Translations under genes and position numbers: made by a program
NCBI GenBank assembly: GCA_028278065.1
Contig: JANQFA010000220.1
Span: 1 to 32,542, forward strand
Reading direction: 5' to 3'
Source: Myxococcota bacterium
Lineage (GTDB): Bacteria; Myxococcota_A; UBA9160; JAFDET01
Length of the DNA stretch: 32,542 nt
Shown: positions 10,778-18,161 of the stretch, in pieces
Position numbering within the stretch: the first letter of the stretch is position 1
How the letters are laid out: every line of letters starts with the position of its first letter
The notes under the pieces: generated by a model
Database searches by the model: none
Seen by the model: the letters and a program-made list of their open reading frames with translations, nothing else
What the model was told of the DNA's origin: nothing

Positions 10778-12015
10778 GCGTCGACGGTCGCGCGAGCGAT
10801 CTCCCGCCACGAGAAGCGCGCCACCACGCCCTCGCGGCCACGGGCGCCGAGATCGCGTCGCCGCTCGGGCTGGGCGAGCAACTCGCCGATGGCGGCGGCG
10901 AGGGCCGCGGGGCTCCCGGGCGGCACCAGGATGCCGCCGCCGGCGGCGCGCACGACCTCGTCGAGGGCACCCGCCCGGGTGGAGACCACGGCGGCGCCGC
11001 ACGCCATGCCCTCGACGGCGGGCAGTCCGAATCCCTCGAAGTGGGAGGGCACGACCACGAGTGCGGCGCGGTTGTAGAGCCGCACGAGCTCGTCGGTGGA
11101 GACGCGTCCGGTGATCGCCACGCGCTCGGCCACGCCCAGCCGGCGTGCCCAGCCCCAGGCGGGATTGAGCGTTCCGGCGTCGTCCACGAGAGTCAGGGTC
11201 ACGTCGTCCGGCAGCTGCGCCAGCGCCTCGAGGAGCGGGCGCACGCCCTTGGTGGGATCGGTCGCGCGACCGACGCAGAGAAGCTCGCGGTCGCCCCGTT
11301 CCACATCCGGCAGGGGCCGGAAGAGCGAGGTGTCGAGCCCGTTCCACACGTTGCGGATGCGGCTGTGGGGGACGCCGAAGTCCTGGCTGATCGTCCGCGC
11401 GCTGACCTCCGAGGAGGTGAGCACCCGCTCGATGTGCCGGGCCACGAAGGCCTGCATGCCGACCGGATGGAAGGCGGCGGTGCCGATCGCCTCGCGGAAG
11501 TCCCGATCGCGCACGAACGAGGCGCGCCGGTCCACGGTGAGCGGGTGGTGGATGGTGGAGACGACGGGCAGGCCGAGGGCGCGCAGCGCGAGCATCCCCC
11601 AGCCGAGGCACTGTACGTCGTGCACCAGGTCCCAAGCGCGGCCCGCCGCCGCGCGCGCGGCCAGACATCGGAAGGCGCGTACGCTGAACGCGAACGGCTC
11701 CGGCAGGAAGCCGAACCAGCTCGCGCCGAGCTCGTAGAAATTCAGCGGCGAGAGCAGGCGCAGGGGCGGCCCGCCGGCGACGAAGGCGGGGCGGTCGCGC
11801 GCGAACCACTTCCCCCAGAACTGCTCGTTCTGCAGGCGGTGCAGCTCCCGGGCGAAGGGCATCGGGTCCGGATACGGCGGCCCTACGACGACGTCCACGC
11901 GGTGGCCGAGCGCCGCGAGCTCGCGGGCGAGGAACCAGAGGTAGACGCCCTGGCCGCCGCACTTCATGTTGCCCCGGTAGCTCGCGAAGGCGATGCGCAG
12001 CGGCCGATCGTCCAC
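10723..12015 (-). CDS. GT4-family glycosyltransferase
   Basis: 430 residues with the GT-B layout. The N-terminal domain begins RIAFASYRGNMKCGGQGVY, a glycine-rich loop; TIHHPLTVDRR follows near 165. The C-terminal nucleotide-sugar domain has LLCVGRATDPTKG, then VVVPSHFEGFGLPAVEGMACG, the E-x7-E motif typical of GT4 enzymes. It should transfer a sugar from a nucleotide (or lipid-linked) donor at the cytoplasmic face of the membrane; acceptor unknown. It is the last gene of a minus-strand operon, 7 bp after a methyltransferase, and is a clear paralogue of the glycosyltransferase at 12705-13964. The GTG at 12015 gives an N-terminus matching its paralogue. Its 3' end overlaps the opposing methyltransferase by 55 bp within the repeat array. 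Confidence 0.92.
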   Translation of the reverse strand: MDDRPLRIAFASYRGNMKCGGQGVYLWFLARELAALGHRVDVVVGPPYPDPMPFARELHRLQNEQFWGKWFARDRPAFVAGGPPLRLLSPLNFYELGASWFGFLPEPFAFSVRAFRCLAARAAAGRAWDLVHDVQCLGWGMLALRALGLPVVSTIHHPLTVDRRASFVRDRDFREAIGTAAFHPVGMQAFVARHIERVLTSSEVSARTISQDFGVPHSRIRNVWNGLDTSLFRPLPDVERGDRELLCVGRATDPTKGVRPLLEALAQLPDDVTLTLVDDAGTLNPAWGWARRLGVAERVAITGRVSTDELVRLYNRAALVVVPSHFEGFGLPAVEGMACGAAVVSTRAGALDEVVRAAGGGILVPPGSPAALAAAIGELLAQPERRRDLGARGREGVVARFSWREIARATVDAYREVLAERGRPAWLERP

Positions 12016-12022
12016 GATGGAC

Positions 12023-12736
12023 CTAGGCGGGTGCCTCGCCGCGACGTTCGGCGTACAGGATCACGCTCTTGGGACAGATCCGGTTCAGCAGGTCCTCGAC
12101 CCGGGCGAGGAAAGGGGATGCGGTCGCCATGATCAGGAAGCGGCGGTAGGCGCGCACGAGGGCGCTCTGGTCGGCGTCGGGCAGATGCACCGCGGAGCGC
12201 AGCACCCAGTACGGCGTGTGAAAGCCGTGGGCGAAGCCGCAGGACAGGGTGGCGAAGCCGGCGGCGGCGAGGCCTTGCGCCAGGTCGCGCGGCTTGAAGA
12301 TGCGGATGTGGCCACCCGGGCTCTCGAAGTACTCGTCCCCGAGCCGCAGGTAGAGGTGCTCGCTGGTCGCGGTGGGGATCGTGACGGCGACGGTTCCGCC
12401 GGGCCGCGTCACCCGCGCCAGCTCGCGGGCTGCGGCGCGGTAGTCGTGGACGTGCTCCATCACCTCCGAGCAGATCACGCGGTCGAAGCTCGCGTCGGGG
12501 AAGGGGAGCTGGAAGGCGTTGCCGTGGATCATCGCGCCCAGCGAGCCGAGCTCCCCGGCGCGCCCGCGCAGGCGTCCGGCTCCGGCGTCGAGCGAAGGCC
12601 GGTCGAGGTCGAGTCCCACGACGCGGGCGCCTCGCTCGAGGGCCCCGAAGCAGTGGCGCCCCTCGCCGCAGCCTGCGTCCAGCAGACGGTCTCCGGGCTG
12701 GACCCTAAGCTGCTCGAGATCGACCGTGAGCAGCAC
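12023..12736 (-). CDS. Class I SAM-dependent methyltransferase
   Basis: 237 residues. SAM-binding motif I LLDAGCGEGRH at about 18-28, acidic VVGLDLDRPSL, then FPDASFDRVICSEVMEHV and LARVTRPGGTVAVTIPT, the Methyltransf_11 pattern. The C-terminal part (FKPRDLAQGLAAAGF and beyond) resembles enzymes that modify glycans or lipids in polysaccharide clusters. The GTG at 12736 was chosen because the SAM fold then begins directly; it overlaps the upstream glycosyltransferase gene by 32 bp, implying translational coupling. Sandwiched between two GT4 genes, it probably methylates the same glycan or a lipid carrier. Substrate not determinable. Confidence 0.88.
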   Translation of the reverse strand: MLLTVDLEQLRVQPGDRLLDAGCGEGRHCFGALERGARVVGLDLDRPSLDAGAGRLRGRAGELGSLGAMIHGNAFQLPFPDASFDRVICSEVMEHVHDYRAAARELARVTRPGGTVAVTIPTATSEHLYLRLGDEYFESPGGHIRIFKPRDLAQGLAAAGFATLSCGFAHGFHTPYWVLRSAVHLPDADQSALVRAYRRFLIMATASPFLARVEDLLNRICPKSVILYAERRGEAPA

Positions 12737-13964
12737 GGAGGGTGTCCTCGAATGTGTCCACGAGGCGCGCGGCGGCGTCGTCCCAGCGGAAGAGCCGCGC
12801 CACCCGCTCGCGCGCCGCGCGGCCCATGCGCGCGGCCCGGGCCGGATCGGCCAGGATCTCGCCGATGGCGTCCGCCAGCCCCCGCGCGTCGCGGGGTGCC
12901 ACCAGGCGACCGGCCTCGCCATCGGTCCCCACCACCTCCGGCAGGGCGCCGGCGGCGTTGGCCACCACGGGGAGCCCGCACGCCATCGCCTCGCTGGCCG
13001 GGAATCCGAAGCCCTCGAAGAAGGACGGAACCACGGCGACCCGCGCCGTCGAGTACTCCTCGACGAGCTCGGGGATCGTGAGCATGCGCGGCTGGATCTT
13101 CACCCGATCTCCGAGGTCGTAGCGACGCAGCAGCCGCGTCACCAGGCTGCGAGGGCCGATGCGCCCGTCGACGATCTTGAGCTTGACCGGGTGGGGAAGC
13201 TGGGTGAGCGCCTCGAGGAGCGTTCCGATTCCCTTCTTGCGGTCGTCGGTACGCCCCACGAACAGGAGGTCGGTCTCGACCTTCTTGTCCGGGATGGGAC
13301 GGAAGGTCTCGAGGCAGGTGCCGTTGTGGACCACGGCCACCTGCTTCTCGGGGATGCGGAAGTAGCGCTCGATCTCCCCGCGTGACGACTCGCTCACGGT
13401 GACGATCTTCGCCAGGCGCCTGGCGACGATCTGCTGCATGAGGAGTGGGAAGTAGAGGGTCCGCTTGACCTTCATGCGCAAGGAGGGGTCGATCGCGTAG
13501 TCCGCCTCCCGATCGATGTGCAGCGGGTGGTGGATCACCGAGACGACGGGGGTGCCCGCGGCCTGGATGCCGAGGAGCCCCCAGGAGAGGCACTGGTTGT
13601 CGAAGACGATGTCGAAGCGGTGGCGCTCCTGGAGCTCCTTCCACTTCATGAGCAGGCGCAGGCCGAAGGTCTGCATCTCGGGAAACACACCGAAGCGCGA
13701 CACACCGAGCTCCCACAGGTTCAGGGGGGCGAGCAGGCGCAGGGGGTCGGGGCGATCGGCCCAGTCCGGATGCTGGACGCCGAACACGTTCTCGTTCTCG
13801 ATCACGTGGAGCGGGATCTCCGGGTCCAGGGCCGGCAACGGGGGCCCGGCGATCACGTGCACCTCGTGGCCGGCGCGGTGCCACTCGCGAGCCAGGTGCG
13901 CGGCATAGATGCCCTGGCCGCCGCAGTACATGTTGCCCCGGTAGGTGAGGAGGGCGATGCGCAC
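12705..13964 (-). CDS. GT4-family glycosyltransferase (paralogue of the 10723-12015 gene)
   Basis: 419 residues, GT-B fold. It opens with RIALLTYRGNMYCGGQGIY, contains SVIHHPLHIDREADY, then VTVSESSRGEIERYF, LLFVGRTDDRKKG and VVPSFFEGFGFPASEAMACG with the E-x7-E motif. The N-terminal signature, the IHHPL stretch and the NFYELG/NLWELG stretch are shared with the second glycosyltransferase of this operon, so the two arose by duplication and then diverged in the C-terminal half. The GTG at 13964 lies 3 bp after the stop of a small membrane protein gene. Likely acts sequentially with its paralogue on one glycan. Confidence 0.92.
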   Translation of the reverse strand: MRIALLTYRGNMYCGGQGIYAAHLAREWHRAGHEVHVIAGPPLPALDPEIPLHVIENENVFGVQHPDWADRPDPLRLLAPLNLWELGVSRFGVFPEMQTFGLRLLMKWKELQERHRFDIVFDNQCLSWGLLGIQAAGTPVVSVIHHPLHIDREADYAIDPSLRMKVKRTLYFPLLMQQIVARRLAKIVTVSESSRGEIERYFRIPEKQVAVVHNGTCLETFRPIPDKKVETDLLFVGRTDDRKKGIGTLLEALTQLPHPVKLKIVDGRIGPRSLVTRLLRRYDLGDRVKIQPRMLTIPELVEEYSTARVAVVPSFFEGFGFPASEAMACGLPVVANAAGALPEVVGTDGEAGRLVAPRDARGLADAIGEILADPARAARMGRAARERVARLFRWDDAAARLVDTFEDTLRAAHGRSRAA

Positions 13965-13967
13965 GGG

Positions 13968-14213
13968 TCAGGCCGGGTCCGAGGAGGGGGTGTCGGCGGG
14001 CTCTTCCACCGGATCGGCCTCCGGCTCGACGCGGATCGTGGCGATGGTCCAGCCGACCCAGAAGGCGAGGCTCAGCACGAAGAAGGTGAGGATCGCCACG
14101 GGAAGAGCGAGGGCCCAGTAGCTCTCCCGCAGCAGCCCCACTGCGAACAGGGCACCGAGCACCACGACCACCACGCAGATGATTCCACCCTGGGCTCGGG
14201 AGTCGTCGGTCAT
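13968..14213 (-). CDS. Small membrane protein with two predicted TM helices
   Basis: 81 residues of unknown function. Two hydrophobic helices are visible at about 9-28 and 34-60, followed by an acidic, Pro/Glu/Asp-rich tail ending DTPSSDPA. No recognised domain. It starts with ATG at 14213, with GGAGA about ten bases upstream, and is the first gene of the four-gene glycosyltransferase operon, only 3 bp from the next gene. It might anchor or organise the downstream enzymes at the membrane, but that is a guess from position. Confidence 0.75.
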   Translation of the reverse strand: MTDDSRAQGGIICVVVVVLGALFAVGLLRESYWALALPVAILTFFVLSLAFWVGWTIATIRVEPEADPVEEPADTPSSDPA

Positions 14214-14258
14214 CGCTGGAGGTCTCCGCAGGATGGGGTGGAACGGGCCCGCGGAGTA

Positions 14259-14287
14259 TTGGGGTGCGTCTCCCCACTGTCAACTAT
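14259..14287 (+). promoter_or_regulatory. Weak candidate promoter for anmK
   Basis: TTGGGG (14259-14264) and AACTAT (14282-14287) lie 17 bp apart in the 83-bp divergent gap. The match to the consensus is only partial. A start near 14294 would leave almost no leader before the GTG at 14297, where I also see no ribosome binding site, so leaderless translation is possible. Confidence 0.2.
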
Positions 14288-14296
14288 CCTGAGTCC

Positions 14297-15448
14297 GTGC
14301 GTGTGGTTGGGCTCATGTCCGGGACCTCGGCGGACGCGGTCGATGCGGCCCTGGTCGAGTGGCCCGACGGCCGCAACGCGCAGCCCTTCCGCCTGGTCGC
14401 CGCCCGCGAGGATCCGCTCCCCCGCGATCTGCAGGAACGCGTACACGCCCTGGCTGCGGGCCGGGTGTCGGCCGAGCGGGTGCTGGCAGAGCTCGCGTCG
14501 CTGGACGTGGAGCTCGGCGCGCGCTTCGCTGCATCGGCGCTGGCGGTGATCGAGGACGCCGGACTGGCCCCCGACGCGGTGGACGCGATCGCCTCGCACG
14601 GCCAGACGGTGGCGCATCATCCGGAGCTCCACGCGACGCTCCAGATCGGCGACCCCTCGGTGATCGCCGAGCGGACGGGCCTCTCCACCGTGGCCGACTT
14701 CCGCGCCCGCGACGTCGCCGCGGGCGGCGAGGGCGCACCCCTGGCGCCCTTCTTCCACCACGCCGCACTGGGCTCGCGCGAGGAGAGTCGCCTCATCCTC
14801 AACCTGGGCGGCATCGCCAACGTGACGTGGCTTCCCGCCGGCGCGGCTCCCGAGGACGTGATCGCCTTCGACGTGGGGCCGGCGAACGCCCTGCTCGACG
14901 GCGTGGTCCGCACCCGCAGCGGCGGGGCGACGCGCTTCGACGCCGACGGAGCCCGGGCGGCCGCCGGCCGCGTGGACGACGCCCTCCTCGAGCGCCTCCT
15001 CGACGACGACTTCCTGCGGCGCGCGCCGCCCAAGAGCACCGGGCGCGAACGCTACGGGCTGGCCGAGGCCGAGGCGCTGGCGGGTTCCTTCGCCGGTCGC
15101 GACGAGGATCTCCTGGCGACGCTCGTGGCCTTCAGCGCGGAGGCCGTGGCCCAGGCCTGTCGCGATCTCCTGGGGGGCGCTCCGGACCGCATCCTGGCGG
15201 GTGGCGGCGGGGTGCGCAACGCGGCGCTGCGGGAGGCGCTCGCCGAGCGCGTGGGCTGCGCACTCGAGCCGATGGATGCCGCCGGTGTTCCCGCCGACGC
15301 GGCCGAGGCCATGGCCTTCTCGCTGATGGGACGGAACACGCTGCTCGGGATCCCCAACCATCTGCCCCGCACGACGGGTGCGGCGGGCGAGCGGGTTCTG
15401 GGGGAGGTGATTCCGGGGCGCTGCGGGGCGATCCGCCCTAGAGCTTGA
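14297..15448 (+). CDS. anmK: Anhydro-N-acetylmuramic acid kinase
   Basis: 383 residues. AnmK opens the 1,6-anhydro ring of anhydro-MurNAc, released from murein by lytic transglycosylases, and phosphorylates it to MurNAc-6-phosphate. Signature sequence: VGLMSGTSADAVDAAL at the N-terminus (usually GTSxDGxD; here Ala replaces the Gly), IASHGQTVAHHP, LQIGDPSVIAERTG, TVADFRARDVAAGGEGAPL, LNLGGIANVT, FDVGPANALLD (the conserved Asp is kept; the usual GPGN reads GPAN) and RILAGGGGVRN. Length fits the family. GTG 14297 is preferred because the protein then starts at the conserved first strand; 14264 is an alternative. The gene converges with the MBL hydrolase gene, overlapping it by 11 bp, and faces an operon of probable MurNAc salvage enzymes. 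Confidence 0.93.
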   Translation: MRVVGLMSGTSADAVDAALVEWPDGRNAQPFRLVAAREDPLPRDLQERVHALAAGRVSAERVLAELASLDVELGARFAASALAVIEDAGLAPDAVDAIASHGQTVAHHPELHATLQIGDPSVIAERTGLSTVADFRARDVAAGGEGAPLAPFFHHAALGSREESRLILNLGGIANVTWLPAGAAPEDVIAFDVGPANALLDGVVRTRSGGATRFDADGARAAAGRVDDALLERLLDDDFLRRAPPKSTGRERYGLAEAEALAGSFAGRDEDLLATLVAFSAEAVAQACRDLLGGAPDRILAGGGGVRNAALREALAERVGCALEPMDAAGVPADAAEAMAFSLMGRNTLLGIPNHLPRTTGAAGERVLGEVIPGRCGAIRPRA

Positions 15449-16175
15449 TCTTCATGCCGTCGTCGGCGGTCTCGAGGTCGAGGCGCCCGCGCAGGTCGGC
15501 CATCTCCTCGCCCAGATGGGTGATCACCATGCGCTTCACGTCGAAGCGGGCGCGGAGAGTCTGCAGGTCCTTGTAGCTGAAGTGCCACTCGTAGTCGCGG
15601 TCGTAGTAGGTGCACTCGCAGATGAACAGATCGGCTCCCCGCACGTAGTCCGGCAGCTCCTCGAACCAGCCGGTGTCGCCCGAGAAGACCACGCGCTTGT
15701 CGTCGATCTCCAGGTCGAAGCCGGAAGGGCAGGTGTCCCGATTGTGGTGCACGGCGAAGGGCCGCAGGACGGCCGGCCCGATCCCGGTCTCCACGCCGGG
15801 CTCGAGCTCCTGGAAGATGATCGGGAAGGCCCAGTCCGGTGCGTCGAAGGGATGGGACATCGCCACGGCGAGGTCGCGCATGCGCTGCTCCACCCCGGGA
15901 GGTCCGGCGATGCGCAGGGGCCTGGTGCGGTGGTCCTCGTAGCGGGCGCCCAGCAGGAAGAGGGGAATCCCGCCGAAGTGATCCCCGTGGAAGTGGGAGA
16001 TCGCGATGGCATCGATCTCGTCGCGGGCGATCCCGACGTCCGCCAGGCCCGTACAGGTCGTGGGTCCGCAGTCGAGGAGCATGGTGCCCTCGCTGCCCCG
16101 CACCAGGATGGCGGTCTGGCGACGCCCGCCCGCACCGAAGGCGTCGCTGGTTCCGATGAAGATCACCTCTGCCAT
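15438..16175 (-). CDS. Metallo-beta-lactamase-fold hydrolase, RNase Z-like
   Basis: 245 residues. Metal-binding motif HFHGDHFGG at 61-69 (H61, H63, D65, H66), further ligands expected in VHHNRDT, FSGDTGWF and THLGEEM, and GTSDAFGAGGR at the N-terminus. This is the RNase Z/phosphodiesterase-like branch of MBL proteins, but the enzyme is shorter than classic RNase Z and I see no exosite arm, so tRNA processing is not assured; members also cleave cyclic or small phosphodiesters. The ATG at 16175 lies 16 bp after the stop of the MurU-like gene, last in the SpmAB-AmgK-MurU operon. That context allows a role in cell-wall sugar salvage, which is inference only. Confidence 0.85.
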   Translation of the reverse strand: MAEVIFIGTSDAFGAGGRRQTAILVRGSEGTMLLDCGPTTCTGLADVGIARDEIDAIAISHFHGDHFGGIPLFLLGARYEDHRTRPLRIAGPPGVEQRMRDLAVAMSHPFDAPDWAFPIIFQELEPGVETGIGPAVLRPFAVHHNRDTCPSGFDLEIDDKRVVFSGDTGWFEELPDYVRGADLFICECTYYDRDYEWHFSYKDLQTLRARFDVKRMVITHLGEEMADLRGRLDLETADDGMKIKL

Positions 16176-16191
16176 TGTCCGTCTCTCGACC

Positions 16192-17112
16192 TCACTCCGT
16201 GCAGACGTGGAACTCGCCGCCCGCGAACACCCCGTCGGCCCCTTCGAATCCATCCGGCACGCGCTCTCCGTCCCAGACCACCGCACGCTCCAGTCGCACG
16301 CCCCGGCCCAGGCTGGCCCCGGCTCCCACGACCAGCCCTTCCGCGAACCGCGTGCCCATCCTCTCTGCCTCTGCATCGGCATCCAGGAAGGTCAGCTTGG
16401 GGGGATGCAGGTTGGCCTCGAGATATTCTCGGGGCGTCCCGACCGGCTCCCACGCACAGTCCGCCTCGCTCAGCAGCATTCCGCCCACGTCGCCCGAGCC
16501 CCGGGCGAGGCGCGGCATGATCCAGTCGTCCAGATGTCCGAAGACCCGCGCGTCCGGGAGGGTGTCGAGCGCCTCCGCCGCCAGGATTGTGGCGTGGGCA
16601 TATACACCCGCTTGCCGCTCGTCCCCCAGATCGAAGCGGTCCGAGATGCGTCGCACCCGGCCCGCGTCGTCCACCCCGATCGTGCCGAACGTCGCACCGC
16701 GTGAATCTCGACGCAACAGGAGCGTCACGAGGTGCTCACGCTTCCTGTGGTGCGCCACCAGGGCGTCGAGGTCCACGTCCAGGATCATGTCGCCGGCGAG
16801 GACGAGACACGGGTCGCTGCCGCTCAGGAACGCGGCGAGCTTGCGGATGCCTCCACCCGTTCCCAGCGGCTCGGGCTCCTCCGAGAAGGTGAGGGTCATT
16901 CCCTTCGGTGCGGCTCGCAAGGCGACCTCGCGCAGGAAGTCGCCTTTGTGGTGGAGGTTGATGCCCACCTCGCGCACGCCGTGCCGGCGCAGCAGAGCCA
17001 GGCTGTAGGCGATCACCGGCAGCCCGCGGACGGGAAGGGCCGGCTTGGGCCGCAGCAGGCTGAGCGGGCGCAGCCGGGTTCCGAGCCCGGCCGCCAGGAT
17101 CATCGCCCTCAC
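16192..17112 (-). CDS. murU: MurU-like sugar-1-phosphate nucleotidyltransferase with C-terminal extension
   Basis: 306 residues. The N-terminal nucleotidyltransferase signature is complete: MILAAGLGTRLRPLS followed by RPKPALPVRGLPVI, then EPLGTGGGIRKLA, LVLAGDMILDVDLDALV and VFGHLDDWIMP. MurU of Pseudomonas converts MurNAc-1-phosphate plus UTP to UDP-MurNAc and has about 220-230 residues; here 70-80 extra residues follow, including GLVVGAGASLGRGVRLERAVVWDG, a short left-handed beta-helix (hexapeptide) region as in mannose- or glucose-1-phosphate nucleotidyltransferases. The GTG at 17112 overlaps the kinase stop as GTGA and has GGAGG seven bases upstream. Coupling to an AmgK-like kinase favours MurU function; a GDP-mannose or glucose-1-phosphate enzyme is the main alternative. 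Confidence 0.78.
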   Translation of the reverse strand: MRAMILAAGLGTRLRPLSLLRPKPALPVRGLPVIAYSLALLRRHGVREVGINLHHKGDFLREVALRAAPKGMTLTFSEEPEPLGTGGGIRKLAAFLSGSDPCLVLAGDMILDVDLDALVAHHRKREHLVTLLLRRDSRGATFGTIGVDDAGRVRRISDRFDLGDERQAGVYAHATILAAEALDTLPDARVFGHLDDWIMPRLARGSGDVGGMLLSEADCAWEPVGTPREYLEANLHPPKLTFLDADAEAERMGTRFAEGLVVGAGASLGRGVRLERAVVWDGERVPDGFEGADGVFAGGEFHVCTE

Positions 17113-18158
17113 CGCGGGTCCTCCGGCAGCGTCTCCAAGAGCTCGGCGAGATCCGTGAAGGGGGGACCGAGCTCGCGCGCCCGTGCGGCGGCGCCCCGCA
17201 GCGCCCGGGCCGCGGCCGGGACGTAGTCCAGGTAGGCGCGCTCGCCGCGCTCGAGCGCGGCGTAGCGGTAGCGGGCGTGATCCTTGGCTTTGCGGGTCAG
17301 CGTCAGCAGGTCGAAGCGCCGCGCGAAGGTCGCCGCGTCCGGCGCGTCCGGCAGACGTGGTCGGATCCGGGCCACCTGGAAGGCCACCTCCTCCTCGGGA
17401 AGCTCGACGTATGAGTCTCGCAGGAGACATACCAGGTCGTACTCCGGCGGCGCCAGGAAGGCGCCCTGCAGGTCGATGACCACGAGGCTGCCCCGTCCCG
17501 GGCTCGGGTGCATGTGCAGATTCGCACTCTGCAGGTCGCGGTGGGCGAGCCGCCAGGGGCCGGCGGCGCAGATCTCGAAGACGCGGGCGAAGGCCCGGGA
17601 CACGATCGATGCTTCCGCGGGGGAGAGCGCGCGCCCCAGGCCTGCCGGCAGGCCCCAGCGGGCGAAGAGCTCGGCCTTGTAGGCGAAGAGCGGGGCGTCG
17701 AGCCGGCGCTCGAAGGCGGCGAGGTCGCCGGGATCGGCGATGCCCTGGAGGCGCGGGACCAGGTCGCAGGCCTCCTCGTACAGCCTGCGCCGCTCCGCCG
17801 CCGAGAGCCCCGGCAGCGCCCGCAGCATCGATCGATCGCCCACGTCCTCGAGCAGCTCGATTCCGGCCTCCGGATCGCTCCCCAGACGCGCCGGGACCGG
17901 GATCCCGGCCTCCTCGAGGCGCGTTCGGAGGGGCTCGAGCGGCGGCTCGGGCGGTACCCCGGCCGGCCGGCCGGCCGGGTCCTCCGGCGCATCGATGCGC
18001 GCGACCGCGCTCGGCGGTCCACCCCCGGAGAGGTGCAGGCGCAGGAAGCGCCGCAGTCCCAGCCCCGCGTGAAGGCGCTCGAAGCGCTCGATGCGGCACC
18101 CCAGGTCCGCGGCCAGACGGCGCAGGCGCGCCTCGGTGTCGCTCGTCTCAGCGGACAC
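17109..18158 (-). CDS. amgK: AmgK-like MurNAc/GlcNAc anomeric sugar kinase (aminoglycoside phosphotransferase fold)
   Basis: 349 residues. The catalytic loop LAHRDLQSANLHMHP at 204-218 carries the Brenner motif (H206, D208, N213), the metal-binding Asp229 lies in VVIDLQGAF, and YDLVCLLRDSYVELP at 240-254 matches the AmgK signature (YDLVSLLRDCY in Pseudomonas). AmgK phosphorylates the anomeric hydroxyl of MurNAc (and GlcNAc) to the 1-phosphate, the substrate of MurU, whose gene follows with a GTGA overlap. The GTG start at 18158 lies 3 bp after the SpmAB stop codon. Not a drug-resistance enzyme by context. An uncharacterised APH-type kinase is the alternative. Confidence 0.82.
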   Translation of the reverse strand: MSAETSDTEARLRRLAADLGCRIERFERLHAGLGLRRFLRLHLSGGGPPSAVARIDAPEDPAGRPAGVPPEPPLEPLRTRLEEAGIPVPARLGSDPEAGIELLEDVGDRSMLRALPGLSAAERRRLYEEACDLVPRLQGIADPGDLAAFERRLDAPLFAYKAELFARWGLPAGLGRALSPAEASIVSRAFARVFEICAAGPWRLAHRDLQSANLHMHPSPGRGSLVVIDLQGAFLAPPEYDLVCLLRDSYVELPEEEVAFQVARIRPRLPDAPDAATFARRFDLLTLTRKAKDHARYRYAALERGERAYLDYVPAAARALRGAAARARELGPPFTDLAELLETLPEDPR

Positions 18159-18161
18159 CGC

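Noticed and set aside
17109..18158. Aminoglycoside resistance phosphotransferase
   Set aside because: The APH fold is shared, but the RDSY-type signature and GTGA coupling to a sugar-1-phosphate nucleotidyltransferase fit an AmgK-like sugar kinase much better.
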